A stretch of 61,188 bases of DNA from an uncultured Saprospiraceae bacterium (GTDB lineage Bacteria; Bacteroidota; Bacteroidia; Chitinophagales; Saprospiraceae). The notes beneath the pieces are model-generated. The model was given only the letters and a program-made list of their open reading frames with translations, was not told the DNA's origin and did not search any database. The DNA lies in contig CALAJP010000181.1 of assembly GCA_937922815.1 (NCBI GenBank), forward strand, positions 1 through 61,188, written 5' to 3'. Position 1 is the first letter of the stretch. Every line of letters starts with the position of its first letter. Shown here in pieces: positions 1-8,966 of this stretch. The position numbers and the translations under genes are program-made.

Positions 1-2
1 TC

Positions 3-167
3 AGTTGGGAGCTCAAATCAACAAGACTACAATTAATGGGCTTTTTTATTTCCAGCCTTATTTACGTTCTCGTTTTATTGTTTCATAAGAAGTACATTGG
101 ATTAATAACACTGCAAGATAATAATAATAATAATAATAATACAATTCCAAACACTTTATTTCAATAA
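3..167 (+). CDS. C-terminal end of an unidentified membrane protein (partial)
   Basis: The frame is open from the left window edge to a TAA at 165-167 and encodes the last 54 residues of a protein that starts outside the window. It contains one hydrophobic segment (about residues 12-27 of the fragment, LMGFFISSLIYVLVLL), a basic patch (HKK), then a run of seven asparagines encoded by an (AAT)n tract and a short polar tail. This looks like the last transmembrane helix and cytoplasmic tail of a membrane protein. It is short and I do not recognise the family; chance openness cannot be excluded. Confidence 0.4.
   Translation, partial: SWELKSTRLQLMGFFISSLIYVLVLLFHKKYIGLITLQDNNNNNNNTIPNTLFQ
120..140 (+). 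repeat. AAT trinucleotide tract (7 units)
   Basis: Seven consecutive AAT codons encode a poly-Asn tract in the partial reading frame at the window start. Because the unit is three bases, slippage would change the Asn number and keep the frame. Confidence 0.8.
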
Positions 168-250
168 TTCACCTTCTTAACTAGCAGGTTATCATACATT
201 AACCACCAAAATCAAACATGTAAAAACATCGAAAATATCAAGCAAAAAAT

Positions 251-302
251 GGTGAACGTCAAAATTTAGGGGTTGAACGTTAGAAAAGAAGGGTTGAACG
301 TT
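251..302. promoter_or_regulatory. Three phased direct repeats, LytTR-like sites
   Basis: TGAACGT occurs at 253-259, 274-280 and 295-301, exactly 21 bp apart (two helical turns); copies two and three share the longer GGTTGAACGTT. The reverse complement AACGTTCAA matches the LytTR DNA-binding consensus at eight of nine positions, and LytTR sites are typically paired direct repeats about 21-22 bp apart. The array lies about 300 bp upstream of the TonB receptor gene. The regulator is not in the window. Confidence 0.5.
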
Positions 303-483
303 TTTACATCAACCAAAATGTTGTCATAAAACATAATAAAGGTGTTCTTTTAATTTTTTTTGGAAATAACATACAAAGCAGATATTTTCGAAAAACGCAT
401 ATGAAATATTATGATTTGATACTCTACAATCAAAAACTTAACCAAGAAGCCTAAACTATTAACATTACCCCAATAATAATTTT

Positions 484-513
484 TTGTTAATCAAGTTATA
501 AATATTAAATTTG
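484..513 (+). promoter_or_regulatory. Bacteroidota-type promoter for the TonB receptor gene
   Basis: TTG at 484-486 and TAAATTTG at 506-513 are separated by 19 bp, matching the Bacteroidota housekeeping promoter pattern (TTG about -33, TAnnTTTG about -7). Transcription would begin near 520, giving a leader of about 80 nt before the ATG at 600. Confidence 0.65.
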
Positions 514-599
514 TCCCGACTTTCACAGACCTAAATACAAACGATTCTTCTTTGTATTTAAAATTCCAATGATTAAAAAAATAAAAAATTTAATAATAA

Positions 600-3500
600 A
601 TGAGATTAACATTTTTCATTTTATTCAACCTTTGTGTGGGTGTCATTTTATATGGACAAGAAACAACAGGAAGTATTTCTGGTTTCGTTTTAGAATCTAA
701 TAATAGCGAAGTTTTAGCAGCTACTATTTTGTTAAAAAACCTAGAAACAAACGAACAATTCGTAGGCTATAGCCAAAATAATGGTTATTACCGTTTCTTA
801 AATTTGAGTCCAGCAACTTATGGAATAGAAGTGAGTTATATTGGTTTTCAGACATTTAGTCGTAACGATTTACAAATTAGTTTAGGCAAAGAACTGAAAT
901 ACAATATTACCTTAACTCAAGACGATATAAACCTTGAAACAGTAACTGTCGTCGGAGGAAAAGGAAATTCGGCTTCCGAAAAACAAATTACACAACAACA
1001 AATTCAACAAACGCCTAGTATTTTCAGAAGCATCCAAGAACTGCAACGCTCTGACCCAGAAAACAATCTCAATTCATTTCAAGGAGCAAGTCACCGTTTC
1101 AATAATTTAAATATTGATGGAGTAGCCACCAACGATATTATTGGTTTTCAAGAACCTGCCAGCGGTGCAGCTGGTTCACAAGCCAACGGAACCCCAGGTA
1201 GTTTATCAAAAACACAGCCTATAGGTTTTGGAGCTATCAAAGAATTATCTACCAAAACTACACCTTTTGATGTCAGTATCGGTAATTTCAATGGAGCCAA
1301 TATTGATATTATTACTAAAAACGGAACTAATAACTTTAAAAATAGTGTTTTTGGATATTTTAATAACCGTTCAACTACAGGCAAAAAAATAGATAAGGAG
1401 CGTATAGATGTTGCCGAATTTTCGGATTACCAAATCGGGTTCAACACAGGCGGACCGATTATAAAAGATAAACTATTTTATTTTGCGAATGCTGAATTTG
1501 CAAAATCTTCAACACCTTTAATTAATACGCCAGGTTCTCAGGGTTCTAATATTTCATCTGAAGATGTAAATTTGGTTAGAAATCATTTAATCGATAATTA
1601 CGATTACGACCCGGGGGCATTTGAAACCGCAAATAATGAAATTCAAAGCTCAAAAGTATTCCTACGGTTGGATTATATTATCAACAAGAATCACAAACTT
1701 ACTTTTAGAAATAACTTTGTTTCTAGTTTTGCTGATAATTTAGAATGGAGTCAAACTTTTTTCAATTTTGGCAACCAAGGCTTTCGACACAACAACCTAA
1801 CAAACAGTGCCGTATTAGAATTGAAGTCAAACTTTAAAAACGTTTTCAACAAATTAAACATTAGTTTCAATAGAGTAGAAGAAGGAAGAACTTTTGATGG
1901 AAGGATATTTCCTCATTTACAGATTGCAACGTCCTCAGCTTCAAGAATTTTTGCAGGAACCTATAGAGAAGCATCTGTATTTAATAGTAATTTCAACACC
2001 TATCAAGTCACCAATAAGTTATCTATTATAAAAAATAATCATTCGATAAGCACGGGGTTTTTATTTCAGTTTCATGACTTAGATTATGGCTTTTTATCCG
2101 CTTGGAATGGGCGTTGGGAGTATTCTTCGGTTGATAATTTCTTGAACGATAGACCTTCTCGAGTACGAGGGGTTTATAATGTAAATGCGAACCTAAATAA
2201 CTTTGATTATGTCCAAAACAACCCTGCTGCCTCATTAGGCATTTTGGAAGGAGCAATTTACCTTCAAGACAACTGGAATATTTCGCCTGAATTTAGTCTT
2301 TTGTACGGTACTCGATTAGATGCTCAATTTCTTACTCGAGACCTACCTTTAAGCCCTCTGATTCGTAATTCAACATCTTTTCAACAGTACACTAACCAAC
2401 TGAATAACAATATTCAAGTGAACCCAAGAATCAAATTAAGCTACCAAAATAGCGATGCCAATTTATCTATAAACCTTGGGACAGGATTATTTTCTGGTAG
2501 GTTACCCTATCTGTGGTTTGCTTATATTGACTATATTTCGGGAACAGATTATTTCAATATTGATATTCGCCCCAATGGAGAATTCCCTATTGTTGAGAAT
2601 TTACAAGATTTAACCAGTTTGCAACCAGGGTTAACGGAAATAAATCTATTAGACCCTGACTTTAAATATCCTAGAGATTGGAAATCTAATATAAATATCA
2701 ATTGGGATGCCAACCAAAAATGGAGTTTTGGTTTTGATTTTAGTTTCACAAAAGTTCTTCAAGGTTTATTATTCCAAAGTATTAACAGAAACGAAGTTTT
2801 ATCTAATTTTTCTGGTGCTGGCAATCGTTTATTTTACAATACATCAGGCGATAATGTAAAAATAGACGAGAACTTTACAAACGTATTTTTATTAACCAAC
2901 ACCGATAAAGGTTTCAGATATAATGCAACTATAAATGCGGAAAGAACAACCGAAAAAAGTAAACTCAATATAGGCTATAGCTACGGATTGAGTAAAGATG
3001 TGAGCAGCACCGTAAGAAGTAGCCCCGCAGCCAATTACGAATGGAATCAAGCCCTTTTAGGAAATGCCCCTAATGTTTCTTTTTCAAATTACGATTTGAG
3101 GCATAAATTTAATGCTTCGTATGCCCAAATCATACCATTAGGCAAAAACCAACTTTCTATTTCGTTGCTATACAATGGGCGTTCAGGCTCTCCATATAGC
3201 ATTGTTTATCAAGGCGATTTGAATAGAGACGGTTCTTCTAGAAATGATTTGGTTTATGTTCCTGCAAATGCTTCAGAAATTAACCTAGTAGAAACAACGA
3301 ATTCAAATGGAGAATTGGTTAGCCCCGAACAGCAATGGAATTTATTGAATCAATATATCGAAGGAAACAATTATTTGAATACTCGTCGAGGAAATTATGT
3401 AGAAAGAAATGGTGCAAAAACGCCATGGAATCATAGTCTGGATGGAAGTTTCAGTTATTCGATGCCATACTTAAAAGAAAAGAAAGTAACTTTTCGATTA

Positions 3501-3722
3501 GATGCTTTCAATCTCTTAAACCTAATTCATTCTTCTTGGGGCAAACAATACTTTGTTCCGAATGTGGTCAATTCAAGTTTTAGTTTACTAAAGTTTGAAG
3601 GTATCGAAAATGGAGATATTCCTACTTTTTCATTCAATATTCCTTTAGAACAAACACCTTGGTTGGTTGACCCTATTAATTCTAGGTGGAGGGTTCAGTT
3701 AGGGCTTGAAATTGAGTTTTAA
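600..3722 (+). CDS. Oar-like TonB-dependent outer-membrane receptor
   Basis: A 1040-residue outer-membrane receptor that would import a large substrate using TonB energy. It has a signal peptide (about residues 1-19, ending ILYGQ), a carboxypeptidase-regulatory-like beta-sandwich (about 23-110, beginning GSISGFVLE), a plug region containing TPFDVSIGNFNGANIDIITKNG, and a long beta-barrel ending in an aromatic-rich strand (LGLEIEF). The plug and barrel style is that of Oar-type receptors rather than SusC; no SusD partner is adjacent. A good promoter lies at 484-513 and phased repeats further upstream. The substrate cannot be read from the sequence. Confidence 0.88.
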   Translation: MRLTFFILFNLCVGVILYGQETTGSISGFVLESNNSEVLAATILLKNLETNEQFVGYSQNNGYYRFLNLSPATYGIEVSYIGFQTFSRNDLQISLGKELKYNITLTQDDINLETVTVVGGKGNSASEKQITQQQIQQTPSIFRSIQELQRSDPENNLNSFQGASHRFNNLNIDGVATNDIIGFQEPASGAAGSQANGTPGSLSKTQPIGFGAIKELSTKTTPFDVSIGNFNGANIDIITKNGTNNFKNSVFGYFNNRSTTGKKIDKERIDVAEFSDYQIGFNTGGPIIKDKLFYFANAEFAKSSTPLINTPGSQGSNISSEDVNLVRNHLIDNYDYDPGAFETANNEIQSSKVFLRLDYIINKNHKLTFRNNFVSSFADNLEWSQTFFNFGNQGFRHNNLTNSAVLELKSNFKNVFNKLNISFNRVEEGRTFDGRIFPHLQIATSSASRIFAGTYREASVFNSNFNTYQVTNKLSIIKNNHSISTGFLFQFHDLDYGFLSAWNGRWEYSSVDNFLNDRPSRVRGVYNVNANLNNFDYVQNNPAASLGILEGAIYLQDNWNISPEFSLLYGTRLDAQFLTRDLPLSPLIRNSTSFQQYTNQLNNNIQVNPRIKLSYQNSDANLSINLGTGLFSGRLPYLWFAYIDYISGTDYFNIDIRPNGEFPIVENLQDLTSLQPGLTEINLLDPDFKYPRDWKSNININWDANQKWSFGFDFSFTKVLQGLLFQSINRNEVLSNFSGAGNRLFYNTSGDNVKIDENFTNVFLLTNTDKGFRYNATINAERTTEKSKLNIGYSYGLSKDVSSTVRSSPAANYEWNQALLGNAPNVSFSNYDLRHKFNASYAQIIPLGKNQLSISLLYNGRSGSPYSIVYQGDLNRDGSSRNDLVYVPANASEINLVETTNSNGELVSPEQQWNLLNQYIEGNNYLNTRRGNYVERNGAKTPWNHSLDGSFSYSMPYLKEKKVTFRLDAFNLLNLIHSSWGKQYFVPNVVNSSFSLLKFEGIENGDIPTFSFNIPLEQTPWLVDPINSRWRVQLGLEIEF

Positions 3723-3729
3723 ATGTATT

Positions 3730-3771
3730 ATTTCTGAATTGATAATTAAACTTAGTTATCAATTCAGAAAT
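3730..3771. terminator. 16-bp hairpin between convergent genes
   Basis: Perfect inverted repeat, arms 3730-3745 and 3756-3771, loop 10 nt. It lies just after the TonB receptor stop and before the end of the convergent nucleotidyltransferase gene, so it probably ends transcription from both sides. The T-tract is weak in both directions. Confidence 0.65.
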
Positions 3772-3780
3772 TTCCAAATT

Positions 3781-4776
3781 TTAACTAAAATCCAATTCGG
3801 TATTATCTCCGATATTCAAACTTTGTTTCATTCCTTTGATAATAGCATCGTTTCCTACAATAGATTTTTTGAGAACAATTTCGTCAATATCTGTATAGTT
3901 GCCAATAATTGAATCTTCAACAATGCTATGGTCTATTTTTACGTTATTTCCAATAGTTACGTGTGGGCCAATGATTGAGTTTTTTATATCACAATCTTTT
4001 CCAACAGCAACAGGATTAATAATAATCGTATTTTCGTAATGCGGTAAATCATCAGAAGTGTAGCCCATTTCGTCCAATTTACGAGCATTGGTCAGTAACA
4101 AAATGTCTTTTCGACCACAGTCATACCAATTGTCTACCGTCAAGGTTTCTAAAATTTCACCATTTTTGACCATTCGTTGAATACCATCCGTCAATTGGAA
4201 TTCATTATGAGTGAGCACTTCATTATCAATATTATACTGTAATGCTTCCATCAGTGGACCAATTTTGGTAAAATGATAAATTCCCACCATCGCCAAGTTA
4301 GATTTTGGGATAGCGGGTTTTTCAACCACTTTAACGACTTGCTTATCTTCATTAATTTCAACAACACCGAATTGTTGAGGGTTGGCAACATGCTTCACCC
4401 CTAATGCTGAATGTTTTATTGCAAAAAAGGCTTTCCAGTCCATATCTATGATGGTATCGCCTAGTAATATTATTACATCATCATCATAATCCAAATACGA
4501 ATTTGCCAAAGAAACCGCATGTCCTAGCCCCTTTCTTTCCGTTTGATTAACAAAAGTTTTATTCAGGTCAGGATAAGCTTCTTCAACATAAAGTTTAATT
4601 TTTTCGCCCAAATAGCCGATAATAAAAATAAATTCATCAACGCCTTGGTCAATTAATTCGTCAATAATATATGCCAATATTCGTCTTCCTGCCACAGGAA
4701 TCAGCGGCTTAGGTTGAGTATATGTGAGCGGACGCAATCGGGTTCCTGCTCCTGCTACTGGGATAATGGCTTTCAT
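3781..4776 (-). CDS. Sugar-1-phosphate nucleotidyltransferase with left-handed beta-helix tail
   Basis: This 331-residue protein should activate a sugar-1-phosphate with an NTP to give an NDP-sugar for cell-surface glycans. The N-terminal signature MKAIIPVAGAGTRLRPLTYTQPKPLIPVAG (residues 1-30) is the RmlA/GlmU-type pyrophosphorylase motif, with the metal-binding DTIID near residue 107. The tail (about residues 240-325: IINPVAVGKDCDIKNSIIGPHVTIGNNV and on) shows hexapeptide isoleucine repeats of a left-handed beta-helix. Sugar and nucleotide specificity cannot be assigned. It precedes the Ctp protease with no obvious operon link. Confidence 0.85.
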   Translation of the reverse strand: MKAIIPVAGAGTRLRPLTYTQPKPLIPVAGRRILAYIIDELIDQGVDEFIFIIGYLGEKIKLYVEEAYPDLNKTFVNQTERKGLGHAVSLANSYLDYDDDVIILLGDTIIDMDWKAFFAIKHSALGVKHVANPQQFGVVEINEDKQVVKVVEKPAIPKSNLAMVGIYHFTKIGPLMEALQYNIDNEVLTHNEFQLTDGIQRMVKNGEILETLTVDNWYDCGRKDILLLTNARKLDEMGYTSDDLPHYENTIIINPVAVGKDCDIKNSIIGPHVTIGNNVKIDHSIVEDSIIGNYTDIDEIVLKKSIVGNDAIIKGMKQSLNIGDNTELDFS

Positions 4777-4856
4777 ATCAATTATTTAACTGTCGACTAA
4801 TCATACCCCGCAAATTAACAAAATGACTGAGGTTTACGAAATAGAATTAAAATTTA

Positions 4857-6488
4857 TTATTTCAAAAACGATTGATATTTATTCTTATCGTTAAGAATAG
4901 AAATAGCTTCTTTGATTTCTGCATCGTTTCGCAAACCAATTTTCACCTTCCCTGCTTGATAATAAGAACGTGAAACTATCTCTTTTTCAATTTTATCAAC
5001 TATAATTTCTTTGTGCTCGTTTAATGCACTTTCTTTTTTAGAGGTAATTTGAGATTGAATTTGTTTAGAGAGTTGAGAAACATCAATATTTTCTTCTTTG
5101 GTATTGTCTATCAATTTCTCCAAGGCAGTTTCGCTATCTGTTTTGAAATTAAATTCGGTTGACTTCAAGAACGAAGTAAATGCCGCCCAATCCGAAAAAT
5201 GAAAATCTTCCACATTCTCAATCGTCCCTACTTTATCAATATATTCGTTCACAAATTTGAAAATAATAAATTGCTCATTAAACGCCTTAATCAATGGTAT
5301 TTTGTTAGGGTTCGGCAATAATAAGTCTGGTTTTACCCCACCTCCATCATAAACAGTTCTTCCGTTTTTCGTTTTAAAAGCTGCTCTTTTAGACTCTGGA
5401 ATATCTACAGGGTTTCCATTCTCATCATATTCTACCCCCTGAATACATCTGCCCGACGGAATAAAATACTTAGAAGTTGTCAATTTTATTTTAGAATTAT
5501 AACCTAAATCCATCGTATTCTGAACCAAACCTTTTCCATAAGAACGCTGCCCAATCAATACCCCTCTATCCAAATCTTGAATCACACCTGATACAATTTC
5601 AGATGCCGAAGCAGAATGGTCATTGATTAAAACCGCAATAGGAACATTCAAATCTAAAGGAGCTTTTTTGGTATAATAATTCTTATCTCTATCTTTTACT
5701 TTTCCTTTCGTAGAAACCACCAATTCGTTTTGAGGAACAAACAAATTACAAATAGCAATTGCTTCTCTCAACAATCCACCTCCATTACTTCTCAAATCCA
5801 AAACCAAAGCATTCATATTGGTATTGTCATCTTTCAGTTCATTATAGGCATTGGCAATATTTTTACTTGCATTAGCAGTAAATGTGGTCAAATTAATATA
5901 ACCTACATTATCATTTAACATCCCATGATAAGGAACATTTGAAATGGTAACTTCGCTTCTTTTGATTAAGAACTCTTTATTTTTGAACGAGCCTTTTCTG
6001 GTCACTTGTAGCTTAACTTGTGTTCCCTCTGCTCCATTAAGTATAGCCGCTAAATCTTCTTGTTTCTTATCCGTAATGTCATTACCATCAATTTGAATAA
6101 TTTGATCTCCAGGTCTTAATCCTCCTTTTTGGGCGGGAGCATCTTCATTTACCGCAAGAATCATAAAATCGTTCTCTATTTTCTGTATTTTTGCTCCAAT
6201 TCCTGTAAACTTACCTTGGGACTGCATCCTGTAGCCTTCCACCTGCTGTTCAGAATAGTAAACCGTATAAGGGTCCAAAGAATTAAGCATTGCATCAACA
6301 CCTAATTTCATTAGTTCTCCAGGGTCTAATTCATCAACATAATTAGTATTCAATTCTTTATAAACACTTGTGAATAGTTCTAAGTTTTTAGCAATTTCAA
6401 AATATTTGTTATTCACAGGTGCATTCGCCGCTACAAATAACAAACTCATTGTTAATACGCTAAAAATTATTTTGGTTTTTCTTCTCAT
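4857..6488 (-). CDS. S41 C-terminal processing protease (CtpA/Tsp family)
   Basis: A periplasmic serine protease of 543 residues that trims or degrades exported proteins. It has an N-terminal signal or anchor helix (about 7-23), a PDZ domain (about 90-165, with GLRPGDQIIQIDG), and the S41 core. The catalytic dyad is visible as Ser292 in HSASASEI and Lys319 in RSYGKGLVQ. The C-terminal 150 residues form a helical, charged extension common in Bacteroidota members. About 60 bp separate it from the hydrolase gene upstream, so the two may be cotranscribed. Confidence 0.92.
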   Translation of the reverse strand: MRRKTKIIFSVLTMSLLFVAANAPVNNKYFEIAKNLELFTSVYKELNTNYVDELDPGELMKLGVDAMLNSLDPYTVYYSEQQVEGYRMQSQGKFTGIGAKIQKIENDFMILAVNEDAPAQKGGLRPGDQIIQIDGNDITDKKQEDLAAILNGAEGTQVKLQVTRKGSFKNKEFLIKRSEVTISNVPYHGMLNDNVGYINLTTFTANASKNIANAYNELKDDNTNMNALVLDLRSNGGGLLREAIAICNLFVPQNELVVSTKGKVKDRDKNYYTKKAPLDLNVPIAVLINDHSASASEIVSGVIQDLDRGVLIGQRSYGKGLVQNTMDLGYNSKIKLTTSKYFIPSGRCIQGVEYDENGNPVDIPESKRAAFKTKNGRTVYDGGGVKPDLLLPNPNKIPLIKAFNEQFIIFKFVNEYIDKVGTIENVEDFHFSDWAAFTSFLKSTEFNFKTDSETALEKLIDNTKEENIDVSQLSKQIQSQITSKKESALNEHKEIIVDKIEKEIVSRSYYQAGKVKIGLRNDAEIKEAISILNDKNKYQSFLK

Positions 6489-6550
6489 TATCTGAAAAAT
6501 TTATTCTCATTTTCAATAAACAACTTATCTATTCTACTTAGAATAAAGGC

Positions 6551-7324
6551 TTAGGGTTGCAAATAAGACACAAAGGCATCAATCACTTGTTGAGGGTGTG
6601 AAGCATGAACCCAGTGCCCTGCTCCTTCTACAGTTATAATTTGTGCAAACGGATACAAGGTCTTTATTGTAGAAACGTCGTTATCTAAAATATATTGAGA
6701 GGCACCTCCTTTAATAAATAACACTTCTTTGTTATTTACCTTTGTTATCTCCGAATCCATCAATTTTTGATAATTTTCAGCCAAAACAGGCAAATTCATT
6801 TTCCATTCGTATTTTCCTTCTTTGTTTCGAGTCAAATTTTTCAATAAAAAGAGAAGTACCCCTTCATTCGGAATTTTTTCAGCAAGAAACTTGGCGGCTT
6901 GGCCCCTCGATTTCATTTCGTCAATAGGCAAAGATTGCATTGCTGCAATTAAATCTTCGTGTCCACCGCTATATTTTTTGGGAGCGATATCAATAACAAT
7001 ACTTTTATCACAAAGATCTGGATATAAATCTAGAAATTTCATTACTGCCTTTCCTCCCATGGAATGCCCCACAATATGTGGATTTTGAATATTATGGTCT
7101 ATAATAAACTGACGCAAATCAGTAGCCATCAGTTCATAACTCATTTCTTGGCTATGTGGCGAACGCCCATGATTGCGTTGATCAACTAAAAAAACTTCAA
7201 AATTTTCCGCAATTTTCTTAGCAATGGTTTGCCAATTATCAAGTGTTCCAAATAGCCCATGAAGGATAATAAGAGGTTTTCCTTCTCCGAATTTCTTAAA
7301 ATTAAGTGTACAAGTATTAGTCAA
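6551..7324 (-). CDS. Alpha/beta-fold hydrolase (YbfF-type esterase)
   Basis: 257 residues with a full alpha/beta-hydrolase pattern: the oxyanion-side HGLFG (about 22-26), LVDQRNHGRSPHS strand, nucleophile elbow GHSMGGK (about residues 87-93), and a C-terminal GAGHWVHA containing the catalytic histidine. The HGLFG...NHGRS combination is typical of YbfF-like acyl-CoA/ester hydrolases. No signal peptide is present, so it is cytoplasmic. The physiological substrate is unknown. Confidence 0.85.
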   Translation of the reverse strand: MTNTCTLNFKKFGEGKPLIILHGLFGTLDNWQTIAKKIAENFEVFLVDQRNHGRSPHSQEMSYELMATDLRQFIIDHNIQNPHIVGHSMGGKAVMKFLDLYPDLCDKSIVIDIAPKKYSGGHEDLIAAMQSLPIDEMKSRGQAAKFLAEKIPNEGVLLFLLKNLTRNKEGKYEWKMNLPVLAENYQKLMDSEITKVNNKEVLFIKGGASQYILDNDVSTIKTLYPFAQIITVEGAGHWVHASHPQQVIDAFVSYLQP

Positions 7325-7439
7325 GAGAAATAAGTTTTCTGGTAAAAAAGTAAATATAAATACAGTTTAGAATCAAAATTGTTGTCAACAATAAATTTAT
7401 AGCTAGATAATTAGCTGTTTAAATGTTTTGAAATTATAA

Positions 7440-7447
7440 TATCTTTG
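7440..7447 (+). promoter_or_regulatory. -7-like element upstream of pdxA
   Basis: TATCTTTG matches the TAnnTTTG element of Bacteroidota promoters and lies about 85 bp upstream of the pdxA start. No TTG lies at the ideal distance, so the promoter is only partly supported. Confidence 0.4.
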
Positions 7448-7534
7448 TTAGTGATTGAATCAATCTATTTCTTTGGTTCCAAACTAAAACAGTAGCTTTT
7501 CGTAGTTATTAAAAATTTAATATAGCAAATAAAT

Positions 7535-8614
7535 ATGAATAAAATAAAATTGGGTATTTCGATTGGAGATGTAAATGGAATTGGGTTAGAGGTAATTCTA
7601 AAAACGTTTTATGATAGTAGAATGTTAGAGTTGTGTTGCCCGATCGTTTATGGTTCTTCAAAAGTTTTGGCTTACCACAAAAAGGCAACTGAATTAGAAG
7701 ATATTCAATTTCATAACCTACGCTCTATTCAGGACAGACTTCATACCGAAAAATTAAACGTTATTAATGCGTGGCAAGATAATGTCAATATTCAGTTGGG
7801 TGAAGAAAACGAAATAGGAGGTACTTTTGCGATGCGTTCTCTTGCTGCTGCCGTCGATGACTTAACCGCTGGAGATATAGATTGCTTAGTAACTGCTCCG
7901 CTTAGCAAAAAAGCAGTTGTTAAATCAGGCCTAAGTGATTTTGTTGGGCATACTGAATATCTAACCGATAGAGCAGGGGCTGATGAATCTTTAATGCTTA
8001 TGGTTGCCGACCAAACACGAGTAGGTATTGTAACTAACCATATCCCTGTCAATCAAGTAGCTTCGGCGCTTACTTCTGAACTTATTCTAAAAAAGATAAC
8101 CCTATTAAACGCTACCTTGAAAAAGGATTTTGGAATCGAAAAACCAATGATAGCCGTTACAGGCTTAAATCCACACGCTGGCGAAAATGGCGTTATTGGC
8201 GATGAAGACGTTAATATCATAAAACCGGCATTGGAACAGGCTAAAAATAAAGGAATTACTGCAATGGGACCTTTCCCTGCTGACGGACTATTTGGAGGCG
8301 GAGAATTCAAGAAATTTGATGCTGTACTCACGATGTATCACGACCAAGGACTAATTCCTTTCAAAGTGCTAGCAGATAATGGCGGTGTAAACTATACGGC
8401 TGGACTTTCTTTCGTTAGAACATCTCCTGACCACGGCACAGCATTCGGTCTAGCGGGCAAAAATAAAGCGAATATAGAATCTTTTAGAGCTGCTGTGTTT
8501 ACGGCTATTGATATATTTAAATGTAGATCCGAATACGAAGAAAATCATAGCAACCCGCTAAAGAGAAGAAACAAAAAAATTCATAATAGTAAGGCTGGCG
8601 ATATTGAGGAATAA
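7535..8614 (+). CDS. pdxA: 4-hydroxythreonine-4-phosphate dehydrogenase
   Basis: PdxA oxidises 4-phosphohydroxy-L-threonine in the DXP-dependent route to pyridoxal 5'-phosphate; the product is then used by PdxJ. The 359-residue sequence shows the family start (KLGISIGDVNGIGLEVIL), the central VTAPLSKKAVVKSG and FVGHTEYL motifs, the GLNPHAGENG segment and the metal-binding MYHDQGLIPFK. The last 25 residues are a lysine/arginine-rich extension. No other pyridoxine genes are nearby. The following small conserved gene commonly accompanies pdxA in this phylum. Confidence 0.95.
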   Translation: MNKIKLGISIGDVNGIGLEVILKTFYDSRMLELCCPIVYGSSKVLAYHKKATELEDIQFHNLRSIQDRLHTEKLNVINAWQDNVNIQLGEENEIGGTFAMRSLAAAVDDLTAGDIDCLVTAPLSKKAVVKSGLSDFVGHTEYLTDRAGADESLMLMVADQTRVGIVTNHIPVNQVASALTSELILKKITLLNATLKKDFGIEKPMIAVTGLNPHAGENGVIGDEDVNIIKPALEQAKNKGITAMGPFPADGLFGGGEFKKFDAVLTMYHDQGLIPFKVLADNGGVNYTAGLSFVRTSPDHGTAFGLAGKNKANIESFRAAVFTAIDIFKCRSEYEENHSNPLKRRNKKIHNSKAGDIEE

Positions 8615-8699
8615 ATTATCTTCTTTTACTATTAATAAAATATGCTTACTAAAATTTCAGTGGACAGTTCTCTGGCCACATTTTGAAATGTTAAAACAG

Positions 8700-8966
8700 A
8701 TGAAAATAACAGCATCCAAACTCAGTAAAATAGAGCAACTTTTCAAAGAATTAGAAATTAAAATTCGTTACGAAAAAGGAAGTTTTCAAGGAGGATACGC
8801 TTTGGTTGAAAATAGACAAATGGTGGTTCTTAATAAATTTGTGGATACACAATCCAAAGGAGATACACTCATCGAAATTTTAAATTTACCAGATATCAAC
8901 CTCGAAAAACCCTTGAGTAACGAAGCTCAAAACTTACTTAATCAACTGCTAAAAAATAAAAATTGA
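8700..8966 (+). CDS. Small conserved Bacteroidota protein downstream of pdxA
   Basis: I place the start at the ATG at 8700 (88 residues, MKITASKLSKIEQLF...). A longer reading from 8604 would add 32 residues unlike the family and overlap pdxA; an ATG at 8688 is also possible. The core KIRYEKGSFQGGYALVENRQMVVLNKF, with predicted beta-strands flanked by helices, resembles a short hypothetical family usually found in this genomic position. Function is unknown. Its TGA overlaps the TTG start of the metallo-hydrolase (TTGA), which suggests coupled translation. Confidence 0.7.
   Translation: MKITASKLSKIEQLFKELEIKIRYEKGSFQGGYALVENRQMVVLNKFVDTQSKGDTLIEILNLPDINLEKPLSNEAQNLLNQLLKNKN

Noticed and set aside
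8604-8699. Extra N-terminal 32 residues overlapping pdxA in the small conserved gene.
   Set aside because: They do not resemble the family core; a start at 8700 removes the overlap.
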